NCBI GenBank assembly: GCA_014802345.1
Contig: JAAVCM010000021.1
Location: 35,868-72,866, forward strand
DNA from: Bacteroides sp.
Lineage (GTDB): Bacteria; Bacteroidota; Bacteroidia; Bacteroidales; Muribaculaceae
Direction of reading: 5' to 3'
Length of the DNA stretch: 36,999 bases
Position numbers and translations under genes: made by a program. Under the pieces are notes generated by a model that saw only the letters and a list, made by a program, of their open reading frames with translations, was not told where the DNA came from and ran no database searches. Shown here one piece after another: positions 1 through 10,054 of this stretch. How positions within the stretch are numbered: the stretch's first letter is position 1; each line of letters opens with the position of its first letter.

Positions 1-546
1 ACCGGCATAATGATTGGCTACCTCGTATCATCGGCCATTATGCTGCTCAACTACGCCGCGACCGCGGAGGGGATTCAGAGCTATGTGATGTGGGGCATGA
101 GCACCTTCAACGGCGTGTCGACTGACCGTCTGCCGCTTTTCAGCGGATTGACCCTTGCGGGAATAGCTCTCGCCCTTCTGCTCGTCAAACCTCTCAACCT
201 GCTGCTGCTCGGCGACGGCTACGCGCGCAATCTCGGCATAAACCTCACCCGTGTGCGCAATCTTCTGCTCCTTGCCACAGGCATACTGACGGCTACCATC
301 ACCGCCTTCTGCGGCCCTGTGTCGTTTCTCGGTCTCTCAGTGCCACACATCGCCCGACTGATTTTCCGCAGTGACAACCACCGCATACTGATGCCCGCGA
401 CGCTTCTCGTCGGGGCGGCCGTCACCCTCTGCTGCAATCTCGTGTGCGTGCTGCCCGCCGACTCCGTGCTGCCTGTCAACACCGTCACCCCACTCTTCGG
501 CGCACCCGTGGTGATATGGATTCTCCTGCGCAACCGCCGCCGATAA
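1..546 (+). CDS. FecCD/BtuC-type iron/cobalamin ABC transporter permease, C-terminal part (5' truncated by window)
   Basis: Open frame from window start; hydrophobic segments and 'FCGPVSFLGLSVPHIARLIF...PVNTVTPLFGAPVVIWIL' typical of FecCD permeases. Confidence 0.9.
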   Translation, partial: TGIMIGYLVSSAIMLLNYAATAEGIQSYVMWGMSTFNGVSTDRLPLFSGLTLAGIALALLLVKPLNLLLLGDGYARNLGINLTRVRNLLLLATGILTATITAFCGPVSFLGLSVPHIARLIFRSDNHRILMPATLLVGAAVTLCCNLVCVLPADSVLPVNTVTPLFGAPVVIWILLRNRRR

Positions 547-590
547 GCCTGACGACAGGGGGAGGATTAGGCGATTCGGGGATTATTGAC

Positions 591-598
591 TATTTTTG
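591..598 (+). promoter_or_regulatory. Bacteroidetes-type -7 box TATTTTTG upstream of GluQ-RS
   Basis: Matches TAnnTTTG, 25 bp before ATG 624. Confidence 0.5.
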
Positions 599-623
599 CG
601 GTGGATTAAAATTCACCGTCATC

Positions 624-1592
624 ATGTCAGAAACACAATCCAACAAACCGCAGCAACCCGTAGTCGGGCGTTTCGCTCCGTCTCCGACCGGGCGTATGCA
701 CCTCGGCAACATCTTCACCGCCCTCCTCTCGTGGCTGTCCGCAAGACAGTCGGGAGGCAAATGGATTTTGCGTATCGAAGACCTTGACCCGCAACGCTCG
801 AAACCCGAATACTCCCGACAGATTGAGGATGACCTCCTATGGCTCGGACTCGACTGGGACGAAGGAGGGCTGGACGACCGCGGACTTAACGGCCCTTACC
901 GCCAGAGTCGGCGCGGAGAAATCTATTCCGACTATCTTGAACGGCTGAACCGCACGGGGCTTACCTACCCATGTACCTGCACACGCGCCGACATCATGGC
1001 GACGCAGGCCCCTCATCAGTCTGACGGACGCATCATCTATCAAGGCACCTGCCGTCCCGACGGTTTCCCCGACGGAAATGCCGCTCCGCTCCCCGACCGG
1101 CCATATACCACCCGGCTCTATGTCCCTGACGAGACCATCACCTTCACAGACCGCATTTTCGGAAGCCAGAGCAGCAACCTCGCGCACGACTGCGGCGATT
1201 TTGTAATCAGACGTGCCGACGGAGCTTGGGCCTATCAGCTTGCCGTCGTGGTCGACGACGCGCTGATGGGAGTGACCGAGGTCGTGAGGGGGTGCGACCT
1301 TCTGCTTTCCACTGCACAGCAACTCTATCTCTACCGTCTCCTCGGTCTTGAAGCCCCACGCTATGTCCATCTCCCGCTCCTGTGCAACTCTGCCGGACAA
1401 AGGCTCTCGAAACGCGACAGTTCACTCAGCATGGAGGAACTCCGCCGCCATCATAGCCCGGAGGAGATAGTCGGACGGATAGCATGGCTGGCAGGACTGA
1501 CGGAGACAGAACGTCCATCCACCCCAACGGAGCTGTTAGGTTCGTTAAGCTGGGACACCCTCCCGCGCAGTCAGCAGATTCGGCTCCCATAA
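624..1592 (+). CDS. gluQ: Glutamyl-Q tRNA(Asp) synthetase / GluRS-like protein
   Basis: 'GRFAPSPTGRMHLGNIFTALLSWLSAR', 'RIEDLDPQR', 'RLSKRDSS' class I signatures; short length without anticodon-binding domain; ATG 624 preferred over ORF-track 444. Confidence 0.85.
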   Translation: MSETQSNKPQQPVVGRFAPSPTGRMHLGNIFTALLSWLSARQSGGKWILRIEDLDPQRSKPEYSRQIEDDLLWLGLDWDEGGLDDRGLNGPYRQSRRGEIYSDYLERLNRTGLTYPCTCTRADIMATQAPHQSDGRIIYQGTCRPDGFPDGNAAPLPDRPYTTRLYVPDETITFTDRIFGSQSSNLAHDCGDFVIRRADGAWAYQLAVVVDDALMGVTEVVRGCDLLLSTAQQLYLYRLLGLEAPRYVHLPLLCNSAGQRLSKRDSSLSMEELRRHHSPEEIVGRIAWLAGLTETERPSTPTELLGSLSWDTLPRSQQIRLP

Positions 1593-1595
1593 AAT

Positions 1596-2180
1596 TCAGT
1601 CCTCCACGGGAGTCACGCGGTCAGCCTCGGTAATCCGACGGATTACACGGCAAGGATTCCCGACACAAAGGCTGAACGGAGGCAAATCGCCCGTCACGAC
1701 GCTTCCTGCGCCAATCACACATCCCTCACCTACCGTCACTCCGGGGAGGACAGTGACGTTAGCCCCAAGCCAGACATTGTCACCGATGGTCACAGGCTTT
1801 GCACGCATCACCCCGACGTTGCGCTGCTCGGGGAGAAGGGCATGGTTGATGGTGTATATGCCGCAGTTGGGGCCGATGAACACGTTATCGCCGATAGTGA
1901 CCACCCCCTCGTCAAGAATCGTGAGGTTAAAATTGCCGGTGAAGTTACGCCCGATGTGGATATGCTTTCCGAAATCGCAGTGAAACGGCGAGTGAAGCGT
2001 GAAAGGTTCGCCTATGCTTCCGAATATGTTCCTGATGATAGCCTTACGCTCCTCGACCCTCAGCGGAGAGAGTGAGTTAAGTTCAAAACAACGCTCCTCA
2101 TTCTCGAGCAGCATACGGTGGATTTCATCGTCGAATCCATAGACCCATTTACCTTTGTGGAGATTCTCAATAAGTTTCAT
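1596..2180 (-). CDS. Maltose/galactoside O-acetyltransferase family (left-handed beta-helix hexapeptide repeats)
   Basis: 'VTIGDNVFIGPNCGIYTINHALLPEQRN...KPVTIGDNVWLGANVTVLPGVTVGEGCVIGAGSVVTGDLPP'. Confidence 0.9.
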   Translation of the reverse strand: MKLIENLHKGKWVYGFDDEIHRMLLENEERCFELNSLSPLRVEERKAIIRNIFGSIGEPFTLHSPFHCDFGKHIHIGRNFTGNFNLTILDEGVVTIGDNVFIGPNCGIYTINHALLPEQRNVGVMRAKPVTIGDNVWLGANVTVLPGVTVGEGCVIGAGSVVTGDLPPFSLCVGNPCRVIRRITEADRVTPVED

Positions 2181-2214
2181 AAATCAAATCAGGAATTATA
2201 TTGAAGCATTTCTG

Positions 2215-2222
2215 CAAAGGTA
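2215..2222 (-). promoter_or_regulatory. -7 box TACCTTTG for acetyltransferase gene
   Basis: Reverse complement of CAAAGGTA, 35 bp upstream of ATG 2180. Confidence 0.5.
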
Positions 2223-2378
2223 CGCAAAAAACAGGGCTCCCCCTAAATTAATCTCCTTCGGACTGCGAACTTTCGCGTTTACCGATTGTTAAATTTATAA
2301 ATAATCATCAATGTTGACGGCCCTGCCGTCCGACTCCACTCTAAACTCAACAAAATTAACGTTTTAAACTATACAACT

Positions 2379-2624
2379 ATGAGCGCTCAACGAAATTCAA
2401 CAGGTACACCCGCAGCTATGCGCAACATCTTCGGTATCATCATGATCATCATCTATGTCGGAGTAGGCATACTTTTCTTCTGCGGTTATTTTGATATTCT
2501 CTTCCCGAGCTGGACATGGATTCGTTGGGTCGCCGGCGGCCTCTTTACAGCCTACGGTCTTTGGCGTGCCTACCGTCAGTTCAAGGGGATTGACCCCGGC
2601 TACGGCAATGAACGTAACGACTAA
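2379..2624 (+). CDS. Small membrane protein (81 aa)
   Basis: Two hydrophobic stretches; directly upstream of PstS-like gene. Confidence 0.7.
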   Translation: MSAQRNSTGTPAAMRNIFGIIMIIIYVGVGILFFCGYFDILFPSWTWIRWVAGGLFTAYGLWRAYRQFKGIDPGYGNERND

Positions 2625-2679
2625 GATTCAATAAAAGTAAAGTCCATCCCCTTACTCTAATCATACCGGAATTAACATC

Positions 2680-3657
2680 ATGACAACAGCATTAAAGAGC
2701 ATAGCGGCTGTCACGACATTTGCACTTCTTGCCCTCCTCAGCGGATGCGGCAAGAAGTCTTCATCTATGCAGCCGTCACCGCTGGCCAAGGTTGCCTGCG
2801 ATGAATCGTTTGAAAACATCATGGAGCAGGAAATCAACGTCTACGAATACATCTATCCCAAGGAAGATGTCGTGGCCTACTATCTGCCTGAGAACGCCTG
2901 TATAGACTCCATCATGGCAATGGGCAGCGTAAAGTCGGCGGTCGTAGCCCGTCCGCTCACCGAGAAGGAAATCAGTTACCTGCGCAGCCATAAGAAACTT
3001 GTCCATCAGCAGCGTATCGCCGTCGACGCACTCGCCATCATCGTTAATCCCGCCAACCCTGTCGAGATTCTTTCACGCAAGGATATTGCCGAAATCCTCT
3101 CGGGCGAAGTCACCCGCTGGGATCAGGTCGAACCTTGCAAGCTCGGCGAAATCGACGTGATTTTCGACCACCAAGGCTCATCAACCGTAAAGTATATGCG
3201 CGATTCAATCCTCGGCGACAAGCCTTTCGGCCCCAATGTCTCGGCGGTGAAGACCAATCCCGACGTATTCAAGGCTGTGGCTGAAAACAAGAACGCCATG
3301 GGTGTCATCGGCGTAAGCTGGGTATCGAGCGACATGAAGGGGCGTGAAAAGTCAGTCGAGGAGCTTGCTCAGGCCGTCGAGAAAAGCGACACCACAATGC
3401 TTGACTTTAATCAGGACGTGAAAGTGCTGAAAATCCGCGGCAACAATGTAGTTCAGGCATACAAACCCTATCAGGCATACATCTTTGACGGCAGCTATCC
3501 CCTCTTCCGCTCCGTCTACATGATTTCCACCGCCCCCGGCGGCACCACTACCCACCGCTTTTACAGCTTCGTTACCGGATTCCAAGGCCAGAAACTAATC
3601 CAGATGACAGGCATCCTTCCCGCGACACTACGTCCGCGTATGGTCGAAGTCGAATAG
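2680..3657 (+). CDS. PstS-like phosphate ABC transporter substrate-binding lipoprotein
   Basis: Lipobox 'LLSGC'; 'VDALAIIVNPANPVEILSRKDIAEILSGEVTRWDQV' PstS-like segment. Confidence 0.85.
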   Translation: MTTALKSIAAVTTFALLALLSGCGKKSSSMQPSPLAKVACDESFENIMEQEINVYEYIYPKEDVVAYYLPENACIDSIMAMGSVKSAVVARPLTEKEISYLRSHKKLVHQQRIAVDALAIIVNPANPVEILSRKDIAEILSGEVTRWDQVEPCKLGEIDVIFDHQGSSTVKYMRDSILGDKPFGPNVSAVKTNPDVFKAVAENKNAMGVIGVSWVSSDMKGREKSVEELAQAVEKSDTTMLDFNQDVKVLKIRGNNVVQAYKPYQAYIFDGSYPLFRSVYMISTAPGGTTTHRFYSFVTGFQGQKLIQMTGILPATLRPRMVEVE

Positions 3658-3705
3658 AACCGGCACACCCGACAGCCCACGCGACATCATTAACCCCAAA
3701 ATTCA

Positions 3706-3750
3706 GAGAGCGGTTTGACGATAGTTTAAAATTATTGTTAAACCGCTCTC
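3706..3750. repeat. Inverted repeat / hairpin after pstS-like gene
   Basis: GAGAGCGGTTT ... AAACCGCTCTC (11-bp perfect arms). Confidence 0.7.
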
Positions 3751-3951
3751 GAAATTTCAAAATTTTCCGTCAGATTCTTGCATATTGGAAATAAAATGTC
3801 GTATTTTGCGTTAGAATACATAATATAGGCCTAAACGGGCCCTGTTTTTCTATGTCCTGAGGGCAGAGTCGGAGCCGACTCAGACAAGACATATATTCTT
3901 AATCGCCGACGATACAGAGCAAAATATAAAAACAAAAATAAACCATCTACA

Positions 3952-5580
3952 ATGAAATTCCGTACATTCTTTTCCTTCGTCATCGGAGGCATGGCCATGA
4001 CCGCCTTCGCTCAGACCGGCGGCTATCAGGACGGTGTCGACTACTACAACGCCGAACGTTTCGACAAGGCCAAAACCATCCTTGAAAAGACTCTCAACGA
4101 CCCTTCGACCGACAAGGCTATCTCCTATTTCTACCTCGGTTCGCTTGAACTTGACAACGGCAACACTTCAGCCGCTGCCGACAATTTCAACAAGGGTATT
4201 CAGGCCAATCCCGCCTATGGCTACAACTATGTAGGCCTCGGCCAGATCGCACTCAAAAACGGCAATAAGTCCGAAGCTGAACGCAACTTCAAGCAGGCTT
4301 CCGAATCAAACAAGAAGGATGCCTCGCTCATGGCTGCAATCGCACGCGCATACTTCAACGTCGACCCCACCACTTATGCAAAGGAAATCGACAAATACAT
4401 CGCCAACGCGATGAAGGTTTCAAAGAACAAGGAGGCTCAGATCTATGTGCTTAAAGGCGACATGGCCAAGGCAGGCGACATAGGTCAGGCTGCCGGTTTC
4501 TACGAGCAGGCCATCATCTACGACGAGGAGAGCGGCGACATCAACCCTCAGGCATACGTCAAGTACGCAAACCTCTACAACAAGGTGAACCCCGAGTTCG
4601 CTATCGGTAAGCTCGTCGAGCTTAACCAGAAGCTCCCCAACTCCGCACTCGCCCAGAGCGAGCTTGCCGAGAAATACTATGACGGCAACCAGTTCACCAA
4701 GGCAGCCGAGCAGTATGGCAAGTACATCAAGAACCCCAACCACTTCCAGGGTGACGAGCAGCGCTATTCAGGCCTCCTTTACTTCGGCAAGAAGTATCAG
4801 GAATCACTCGACGTCGCAAATCAGGTACTCGCATCCGACCCCGACAACGAGTATATGCAGCGTATGGTGATGCTCAACAAGGCTGCCCTCAACGACTATG
4901 CCGGTGCTGAGGAAGCTGCAAAGAAGCTCTTCGCCCACACCAACGCGAAGTTCACCGCAACTGACTACACCACCTACGGTGACATCCTCGGCGAACTCAA
5001 ACGTCCGCAGGAGGCAGTCGAAGCCTACACCAAGGCTTACGAGCTCAACCCCGAGAAGAACAAGCAGATTCTCGCCAACATCTCCTCTATGTACAATGAC
5101 CTCGAGAACGATGCCAAGGCAGTGGAGTTCATGCAGAAATATGTTGACGCAGGCGACGCTACCCTCAACGACTACTTCATCCTCTCGAACCGCTACAAGA
5201 ACCTCGGTCTTTCACTCCCCGAAGGTTCACCCGAGCGTACCGAAGCTGCCCAGAACGGTATCAAGTACATTGACCTCGCCCTTGAAGGTGCCGCAAACAA
5301 AGGTCCCCTCTACCGCAACAAGGCTACCCTTCTGATGGTCCGCGACGGAGCCGACACTACTCCCGAACTTATCGAGACCTATCAGGCCATGCTTGCTTCC
5401 TACGATGAGGATCCCGCCAACAAGGAGAAGTATGCCGACGCTTACAAGACTGCCTATATGCGTATGGGTTCCTACTATATGCAGCAGGGCGACAACGCTC
5501 AGGCACGCGAATACTTCCAGAAAGTCCTCGACCTCGATCCCCAGAACGAGCCTGTCAAGGAAGTGATGAAGAAGCTCTAA
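3952..5580 (+). CDS. Tetratricopeptide repeat protein with signal peptide
   Basis: Repeated TPR-like helices e.g. 'AVEAYTKAYELNPEKNKQILANISSMY', 'AREYFQKVLDLDPQNEP'. Confidence 0.9.
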   Translation: MKFRTFFSFVIGGMAMTAFAQTGGYQDGVDYYNAERFDKAKTILEKTLNDPSTDKAISYFYLGSLELDNGNTSAAADNFNKGIQANPAYGYNYVGLGQIALKNGNKSEAERNFKQASESNKKDASLMAAIARAYFNVDPTTYAKEIDKYIANAMKVSKNKEAQIYVLKGDMAKAGDIGQAAGFYEQAIIYDEESGDINPQAYVKYANLYNKVNPEFAIGKLVELNQKLPNSALAQSELAEKYYDGNQFTKAAEQYGKYIKNPNHFQGDEQRYSGLLYFGKKYQESLDVANQVLASDPDNEYMQRMVMLNKAALNDYAGAEEAAKKLFAHTNAKFTATDYTTYGDILGELKRPQEAVEAYTKAYELNPEKNKQILANISSMYNDLENDAKAVEFMQKYVDAGDATLNDYFILSNRYKNLGLSLPEGSPERTEAAQNGIKYIDLALEGAANKGPLYRNKATLLMVRDGADTTPELIETYQAMLASYDEDPANKEKYADAYKTAYMRMGSYYMQQGDNAQAREYFQKVLDLDPQNEPVKEVMKKL

Positions 5581-5645
5581 GCCTCTCTTATTCCGCCCAT
5601 TCAGCGCAGACAGTGCGCTAAATGATAAAATTATTCTTACAGACG

Positions 5646-5694
5646 GCTCCGCGCCCGTCCCCGAAGCGGGACCGGTGCGGAGCTTTTCTTTTTT
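5646..5694 (+). terminator. Rho-independent terminator after TPR gene
   Basis: GCTCCGC...GCGGAGC stem followed by TTTTCTTTTTT. Confidence 0.85.
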
Positions 5695-5796
5695 CAGCCG
5701 GCTAAGCGGCACCCACCGGGAAGATTTTCACGTCAGCCTAAACATTAAATTGAAAATCAGTGTTATAAGGTTAACAAACGTTTATGAGAGTAAATT

Positions 5797-7467
5797 ATGA
5801 GCAACAACGATAACCTCCTCCAGATCTACGCATCCAGTTTCCGTAAAAACTGGGACCTTCCCGCCCTCACAGAATTCGGTTCCGGCCAGACGATGACCTA
5901 TGCCGACCTCGCCCGGCGCATAGCTGCCCTCCATCTGCTTTTCAAGGAAAGCGGAGTCCGTCAGGGGGACAAGATAGCCATCATGGGACGCAACTCGATG
6001 TCGTGGGTTGTCGTCTACATGGCAGTGCTGACCTACGGCGCTGTCGTCGTCCCCGTACTCCACGATTTCAACGTTCAGGACGCACAGCACATCATAAATC
6101 ACTCCGACAGCGTGATGCTTTTCATCAACGAAAGCATCTTTGACAATATGGAGTTTGAAAAGATTCCTCAGGTGAAGGCCGTCCTGTCGCTTGACCGCCG
6201 CGCCATCCTCGCCGAACACCCGGTGACAAACCAAGTTGCCGAAAAATTCCTTGCGAAGCTACCTGAAAAGATGCGCCGCAAGTATCCTCACGGATTCACT
6301 ACCGCCGACGTAGACTATCCCGAAATTGACGAAAGTGAGCTTGCCGAAATCAACTACACATCCGGTACGACAGGCTTTTCCAAGGGTGTCATGCTGACGC
6401 TCCGCAATCTCGGCGGCAACGTGCGCTTCGGACTTCAATCACACCTCCACTATCGCGGGTCGCGCGCACTGTCGTTCCTTCCCCTCGCCCATGCCTACGG
6501 TTGTGCCTTCGATATGCTCACACCCCTTGCCGCAGGTACCCACATCACCATACTCGGCAAACTCCCCACCCCGAAACTGCTTCTCAAAGCATTTGCCGAG
6601 GTCAAGCCGAACCTCATCATCTGCGTCCCGCTGATTCTTGAAAAAATCTACCGCAACAAACTGCGTCCCATCATCGAAAAAGGGGCTATCCGCCATGCGT
6701 TGAAGATTCCCGGAGTCAACAATATCGTTTTCCGTAAAATCCGCAGTCAGCTTATCGAAGCCTTTGGCGGTGAGTTCGAGGAAGTGATTGTCGGAGGTGC
6801 GCCACTCAACCACGAAGTCGAGGAATTCCTCCGCCGCATAAAGTTCCCCTTCACCGTCGGCTACGGAATGACGGAGTGCGGGCCGCTTATCAGCTACACC
6901 CCTTCGCGTCAATTCATCATCGGCTCGTCGGGCCGCACACTCCCGACCATGGAAAGCAAGATTGCCGACAGCGCCGATCCTGCCCGCATCCCGGGCGAAA
7001 TCTGCGTGAGGGGCGAGAACGTCATGCAGGGCTATTTCAAAAATCCCGAAGCCACAGAAGCCGTCCTCGATGCCGAAGGCTGGCTGCATACGGGTGACAT
7101 GGGTACAATCTCCGATGACCGTACCATCTTCATCCGCGGCCGCTATAAAACCATGATTCTCGGTGCAAGCGGACAGAACATATATCCCGAGGAAATCGAG
7201 GCGAAGCTCAACAATATGCCCTACGTCGCCGAAAGTCTCGTCGTCGAGCGCGGCAAGCATCTCGTAGCGCTCGTCTATCCCGACTATGAGGCTATGGACC
7301 GCGACAAGATTTCAAACGAAAAACTGCCTGAAATCATGGAGCAGGTACGCACCGACCTCAACAAACTCGTCGCTCCTTACGAGCGTATCGACCGCATCCA
7401 GCTCATCGCCAACGAATTTGAGAAAACCCCTAAACGTTCCATCAAACGCTACCTTTACAACGCTTGA
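5797..7467 (+). CDS. AMP-binding protein / long-chain acyl-CoA synthetase
   Basis: 'INYTSGTTGFSKGVMLT', 'GYGMTECGPLISY', 'GWLHTGDMG', 'KTMILGASGQNIYPEEIE'. Confidence 0.92.
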   Translation: MSNNDNLLQIYASSFRKNWDLPALTEFGSGQTMTYADLARRIAALHLLFKESGVRQGDKIAIMGRNSMSWVVVYMAVLTYGAVVVPVLHDFNVQDAQHIINHSDSVMLFINESIFDNMEFEKIPQVKAVLSLDRRAILAEHPVTNQVAEKFLAKLPEKMRRKYPHGFTTADVDYPEIDESELAEINYTSGTTGFSKGVMLTLRNLGGNVRFGLQSHLHYRGSRALSFLPLAHAYGCAFDMLTPLAAGTHITILGKLPTPKLLLKAFAEVKPNLIICVPLILEKIYRNKLRPIIEKGAIRHALKIPGVNNIVFRKIRSQLIEAFGGEFEEVIVGGAPLNHEVEEFLRRIKFPFTVGYGMTECGPLISYTPSRQFIIGSSGRTLPTMESKIADSADPARIPGEICVRGENVMQGYFKNPEATEAVLDAEGWLHTGDMGTISDDRTIFIRGRYKTMILGASGQNIYPEEIEAKLNNMPYVAESLVVERGKHLVALVYPDYEAMDRDKISNEKLPEIMEQVRTDLNKLVAPYERIDRIQLIANEFEKTPKRSIKRYLYNA

Positions 7468-7542
7468 TTCAACAAACATATCAAACACGGATGTAGAGCC
7501 TGCATCTGAAAAATTTGATTATACAGATACTTCCCAACAAAT

Positions 7543-7935
7543 ATGGATTATGAAATAAAGATAAAGGTCCGCGACTATGAAGTGGACTCTCAGGGAATAG
7601 TCAACAACGCGAACTATCTGCATTACCTTGAAATCACCCGCCATGATTTCTGCGAATATGCCGGGACATCCTTCCGCACGCTTCAGGAGCAGGGACTCGA
7701 CCCGGTGGTACGCAAGATAGAAATCGAATACCTCTCCTCGCTGACACTCGGCGAGACCATGACATCACGACTTAGCATGAAGCGCGAAGGTGCGCGTTTC
7801 ATCTTCGTGCAGGACATCTATAATGCCGCTACCGGCGCTCACGTCGTCCACGCGCTCGTCACGGTCGTCTGTCTGGAAAATGGCCGTCTTTCGCGCGGAG
7901 ACCGACTTGCCGATGCCTTCCGCGAATATCTGTAA
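7543..7935 (+). CDS. Acyl-CoA thioesterase, 4HBT/YbgC-like hotdog fold
   Basis: 'KVRDYEVDSQGIVNNANYLHYLEITRHDF' hotdog motif. Confidence 0.9.
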   Translation: MDYEIKIKVRDYEVDSQGIVNNANYLHYLEITRHDFCEYAGTSFRTLQEQGLDPVVRKIEIEYLSSLTLGETMTSRLSMKREGARFIFVQDIYNAATGAHVVHALVTVVCLENGRLSRGDRLADAFREYL

Positions 7936-7978
7936 CAGCACCTATATCAACTCTATGTACTTCCCCTGTAAGCCTACC

Positions 7979-9091
7979 ATGACTGACGACCTCCTGACCT
8001 ACCGCATCGCTTTCTCCTCACTGCGCTCACTGACCCCGGCTCTCGCCACGTCGATTCTCGACCGCGTAGGGTCGGAGGAGAATTTCTTTGCGCTCACAGA
8101 GTCGCAGCTCTCGGGGGCCATGGGGTTCACAAACCGACTCTTCAAATCGTCGACACGCGCCGATGCCCTCGCCGGGGCAAAGACCGAAAGTGGGTTTATA
8201 GAGGCCAATTCCATCCGTACCCTTTATTTCCGCGACGATGACTATCCACAGAGGCTTCTTGAATGTGACGACGCACCGCTGATGCTCTACGGACTCGGCA
8301 ATTGCGACCTAAATCACTCACGCTTCATATCCATCGTAGGGACTCGTCACGCCACGGCCTACGGCGTGGACTTCGTAGAGCGTCTGGTCAGCGACCTCGC
8401 AGAGCTGCTCCCCGAAAAGCCCGTGATTGTCAGCGGACTGGCATACGGTATAGACATCGCTGCCCATCGTGCCGCACTCAAAGCAGGCCTACCGACGGCA
8501 GCGGTGCTTGCCCACGGACTTAACACACTCTATCCCTCGCAACACCGCCAGACTGCCGTGGATATGGTGCGCAACAACGGAATGTTGCTGACCGACTATC
8601 GTTCATCCGCACAGATTCATAAAGGCAATTTCCTCGCCCGGAACCGCATCGTGGCAGGGCTCTCCGACGCTCTCGTGGTAGCCGAATCCGCTGCCAAGGG
8701 TGGTGCGCTCGTGACCGCCCGCCTCGCCGCAGGCTACAACCGCGATGTCTTCGCTCTTCCGGGACGCACGTCCGACAAGTATTCGGCCGGATGCAACTCC
8801 CTCATCGCCTCCGACATCGCCGCACTCGTCACCTCAGCTTCCGACCTGTGTGAACGTATGGGCTGGCCTGTCGCCGACGGCAAAGCGGATGAACAGCCGA
8901 GCCTCTTCCCCACTCTCACCCCGGGGGAGGAGGCAATCATCAAAATTATGACCGACCGGGGCGAAGTCAATCTCCCCGAACTCAGCAGCCGCATCGACAT
9001 ACCGATTCCCCGTCTGATGGCAATGCTCATCGACATGGAATTCCGCTCCATAATCATCAATATCCCCGGCGGACGCTATCGCCTACGGTAA
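7979..9091 (+). CDS. dprA: DNA-processing protein DprA
   Basis: 'ISIVGTRHATAYG', 'VSGLAYGIDIAAHRAAL', 'FLARNRIVAGLSDALVVAESAAKGGALVTARLA' Rossmann-like DprA core; start 7979 (MTDDLLTYRIAF) preferred. Confidence 0.93.
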   Translation: MTDDLLTYRIAFSSLRSLTPALATSILDRVGSEENFFALTESQLSGAMGFTNRLFKSSTRADALAGAKTESGFIEANSIRTLYFRDDDYPQRLLECDDAPLMLYGLGNCDLNHSRFISIVGTRHATAYGVDFVERLVSDLAELLPEKPVIVSGLAYGIDIAAHRAALKAGLPTAAVLAHGLNTLYPSQHRQTAVDMVRNNGMLLTDYRSSAQIHKGNFLARNRIVAGLSDALVVAESAAKGGALVTARLAAGYNRDVFALPGRTSDKYSAGCNSLIASDIAALVTSASDLCERMGWPVADGKADEQPSLFPTLTPGEEAIIKIMTDRGEVNLPELSSRIDIPIPRLMAMLIDMEFRSIIINIPGGRYRLR

Positions 9092-9131
9092 GACCGTCCC
9101 CGCCGTCAATACTCAAAATCCCCCCTCTGTC

Positions 9132-10007
9132 ATGGAAAAGAAAATCATCCCTTCGTCGGAACTTATCATCAATCCCGACGGTTCAGTATTCCATCTCCAC
9201 CTCCGTCCCGGCCAGCTCACTGACCGTGTCATCCTCGTCGGCGACCCCGGACGCGTCAACATGGTAGCCTCGTTTTTCGACACCACTGATTTTGAAGTGT
9301 CGTCGCGCGAATTTCACACGATAGGCGGAACCTACAACGGCAAGCCCATCATGTGCCTCTCCCACGGCATCGGCCCTGACAATATCGACCTCGTTATCAA
9401 CGAGCTCGACGCACTCGCCAACGTCGATTTCAAGACCCGCGAGGTGAAGGACACCAAACGCCGCCTGACCCTCGTGCGCATCGGCACATCAGGCGCGCTC
9501 CAGCCTGAACTTAAAATCGGCACTCCCGTGATTGCCGAGAAGTCTATCGGTTTTGACGGTGTGCTTAACTACTACGCCGGACGCGACCTCGTGGCCGACC
9601 TCGATTTCGAGAAGCACTTCTGTGAAGCTGTCGGCTGGAATCCCCTTTGGGCGAAACCATACGTCGTCAATGCCGATGAGGAGCTTGTCGATCAGATCGG
9701 GCGCGACGACATGGTGCGTGGCAACACAATCTCCGCCGTCGGCTTCTATGGACCGCAGGGACGTGAACTGCGTCTCCCCCTTGCCAATCCCGACCTCAAC
9801 CGCCGCATCGAGGAGTTCCGCCACAACGGACGCAAGGTGACAAACTACGAAATGGAATCAGCTCCCCTTCAGGGACTCGGCCGTCTGATGGGTCACCGCG
9901 CCATGACCGTATGCTCAATCATCGCCAACCGTATGAACAACGATGCCAATCCAAACTACAAGACTGCGGTCGAAGACCTTGTCGGCACCGTACTTGAACG
10001 CATCTGA
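9132..10007 (+). CDS. Nucleoside (uridine) phosphorylase
   Basis: 'VILVGDPGRVNMVASFFD', 'RIGTSGALQPELKIGT', 'NYEMESAPLQGLGRLMGH'. Confidence 0.9.
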   Translation: MEKKIIPSSELIINPDGSVFHLHLRPGQLTDRVILVGDPGRVNMVASFFDTTDFEVSSREFHTIGGTYNGKPIMCLSHGIGPDNIDLVINELDALANVDFKTREVKDTKRRLTLVRIGTSGALQPELKIGTPVIAEKSIGFDGVLNYYAGRDLVADLDFEKHFCEAVGWNPLWAKPYVVNADEELVDQIGRDDMVRGNTISAVGFYGPQGRELRLPLANPDLNRRIEEFRHNGRKVTNYEMESAPLQGLGRLMGHRAMTVCSIIANRMNNDANPNYKTAVEDLVGTVLERI

Positions 10008-10054
10008 CGGTCAATCCATACCAATCATCTTCACATTTCTTCAATCCTCATCAA

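Noticed and set aside
444-623. 5' extension of the GluQ-RS ORF
   Set aside because: Overlaps the permease end; the class I synthetase N-terminus and -7 box at 591-598 fit start 624.
7790-7978. 5' extension of DprA ORF
   Set aside because: Overlaps the thioesterase out of frame; start near 7979 fits the family.
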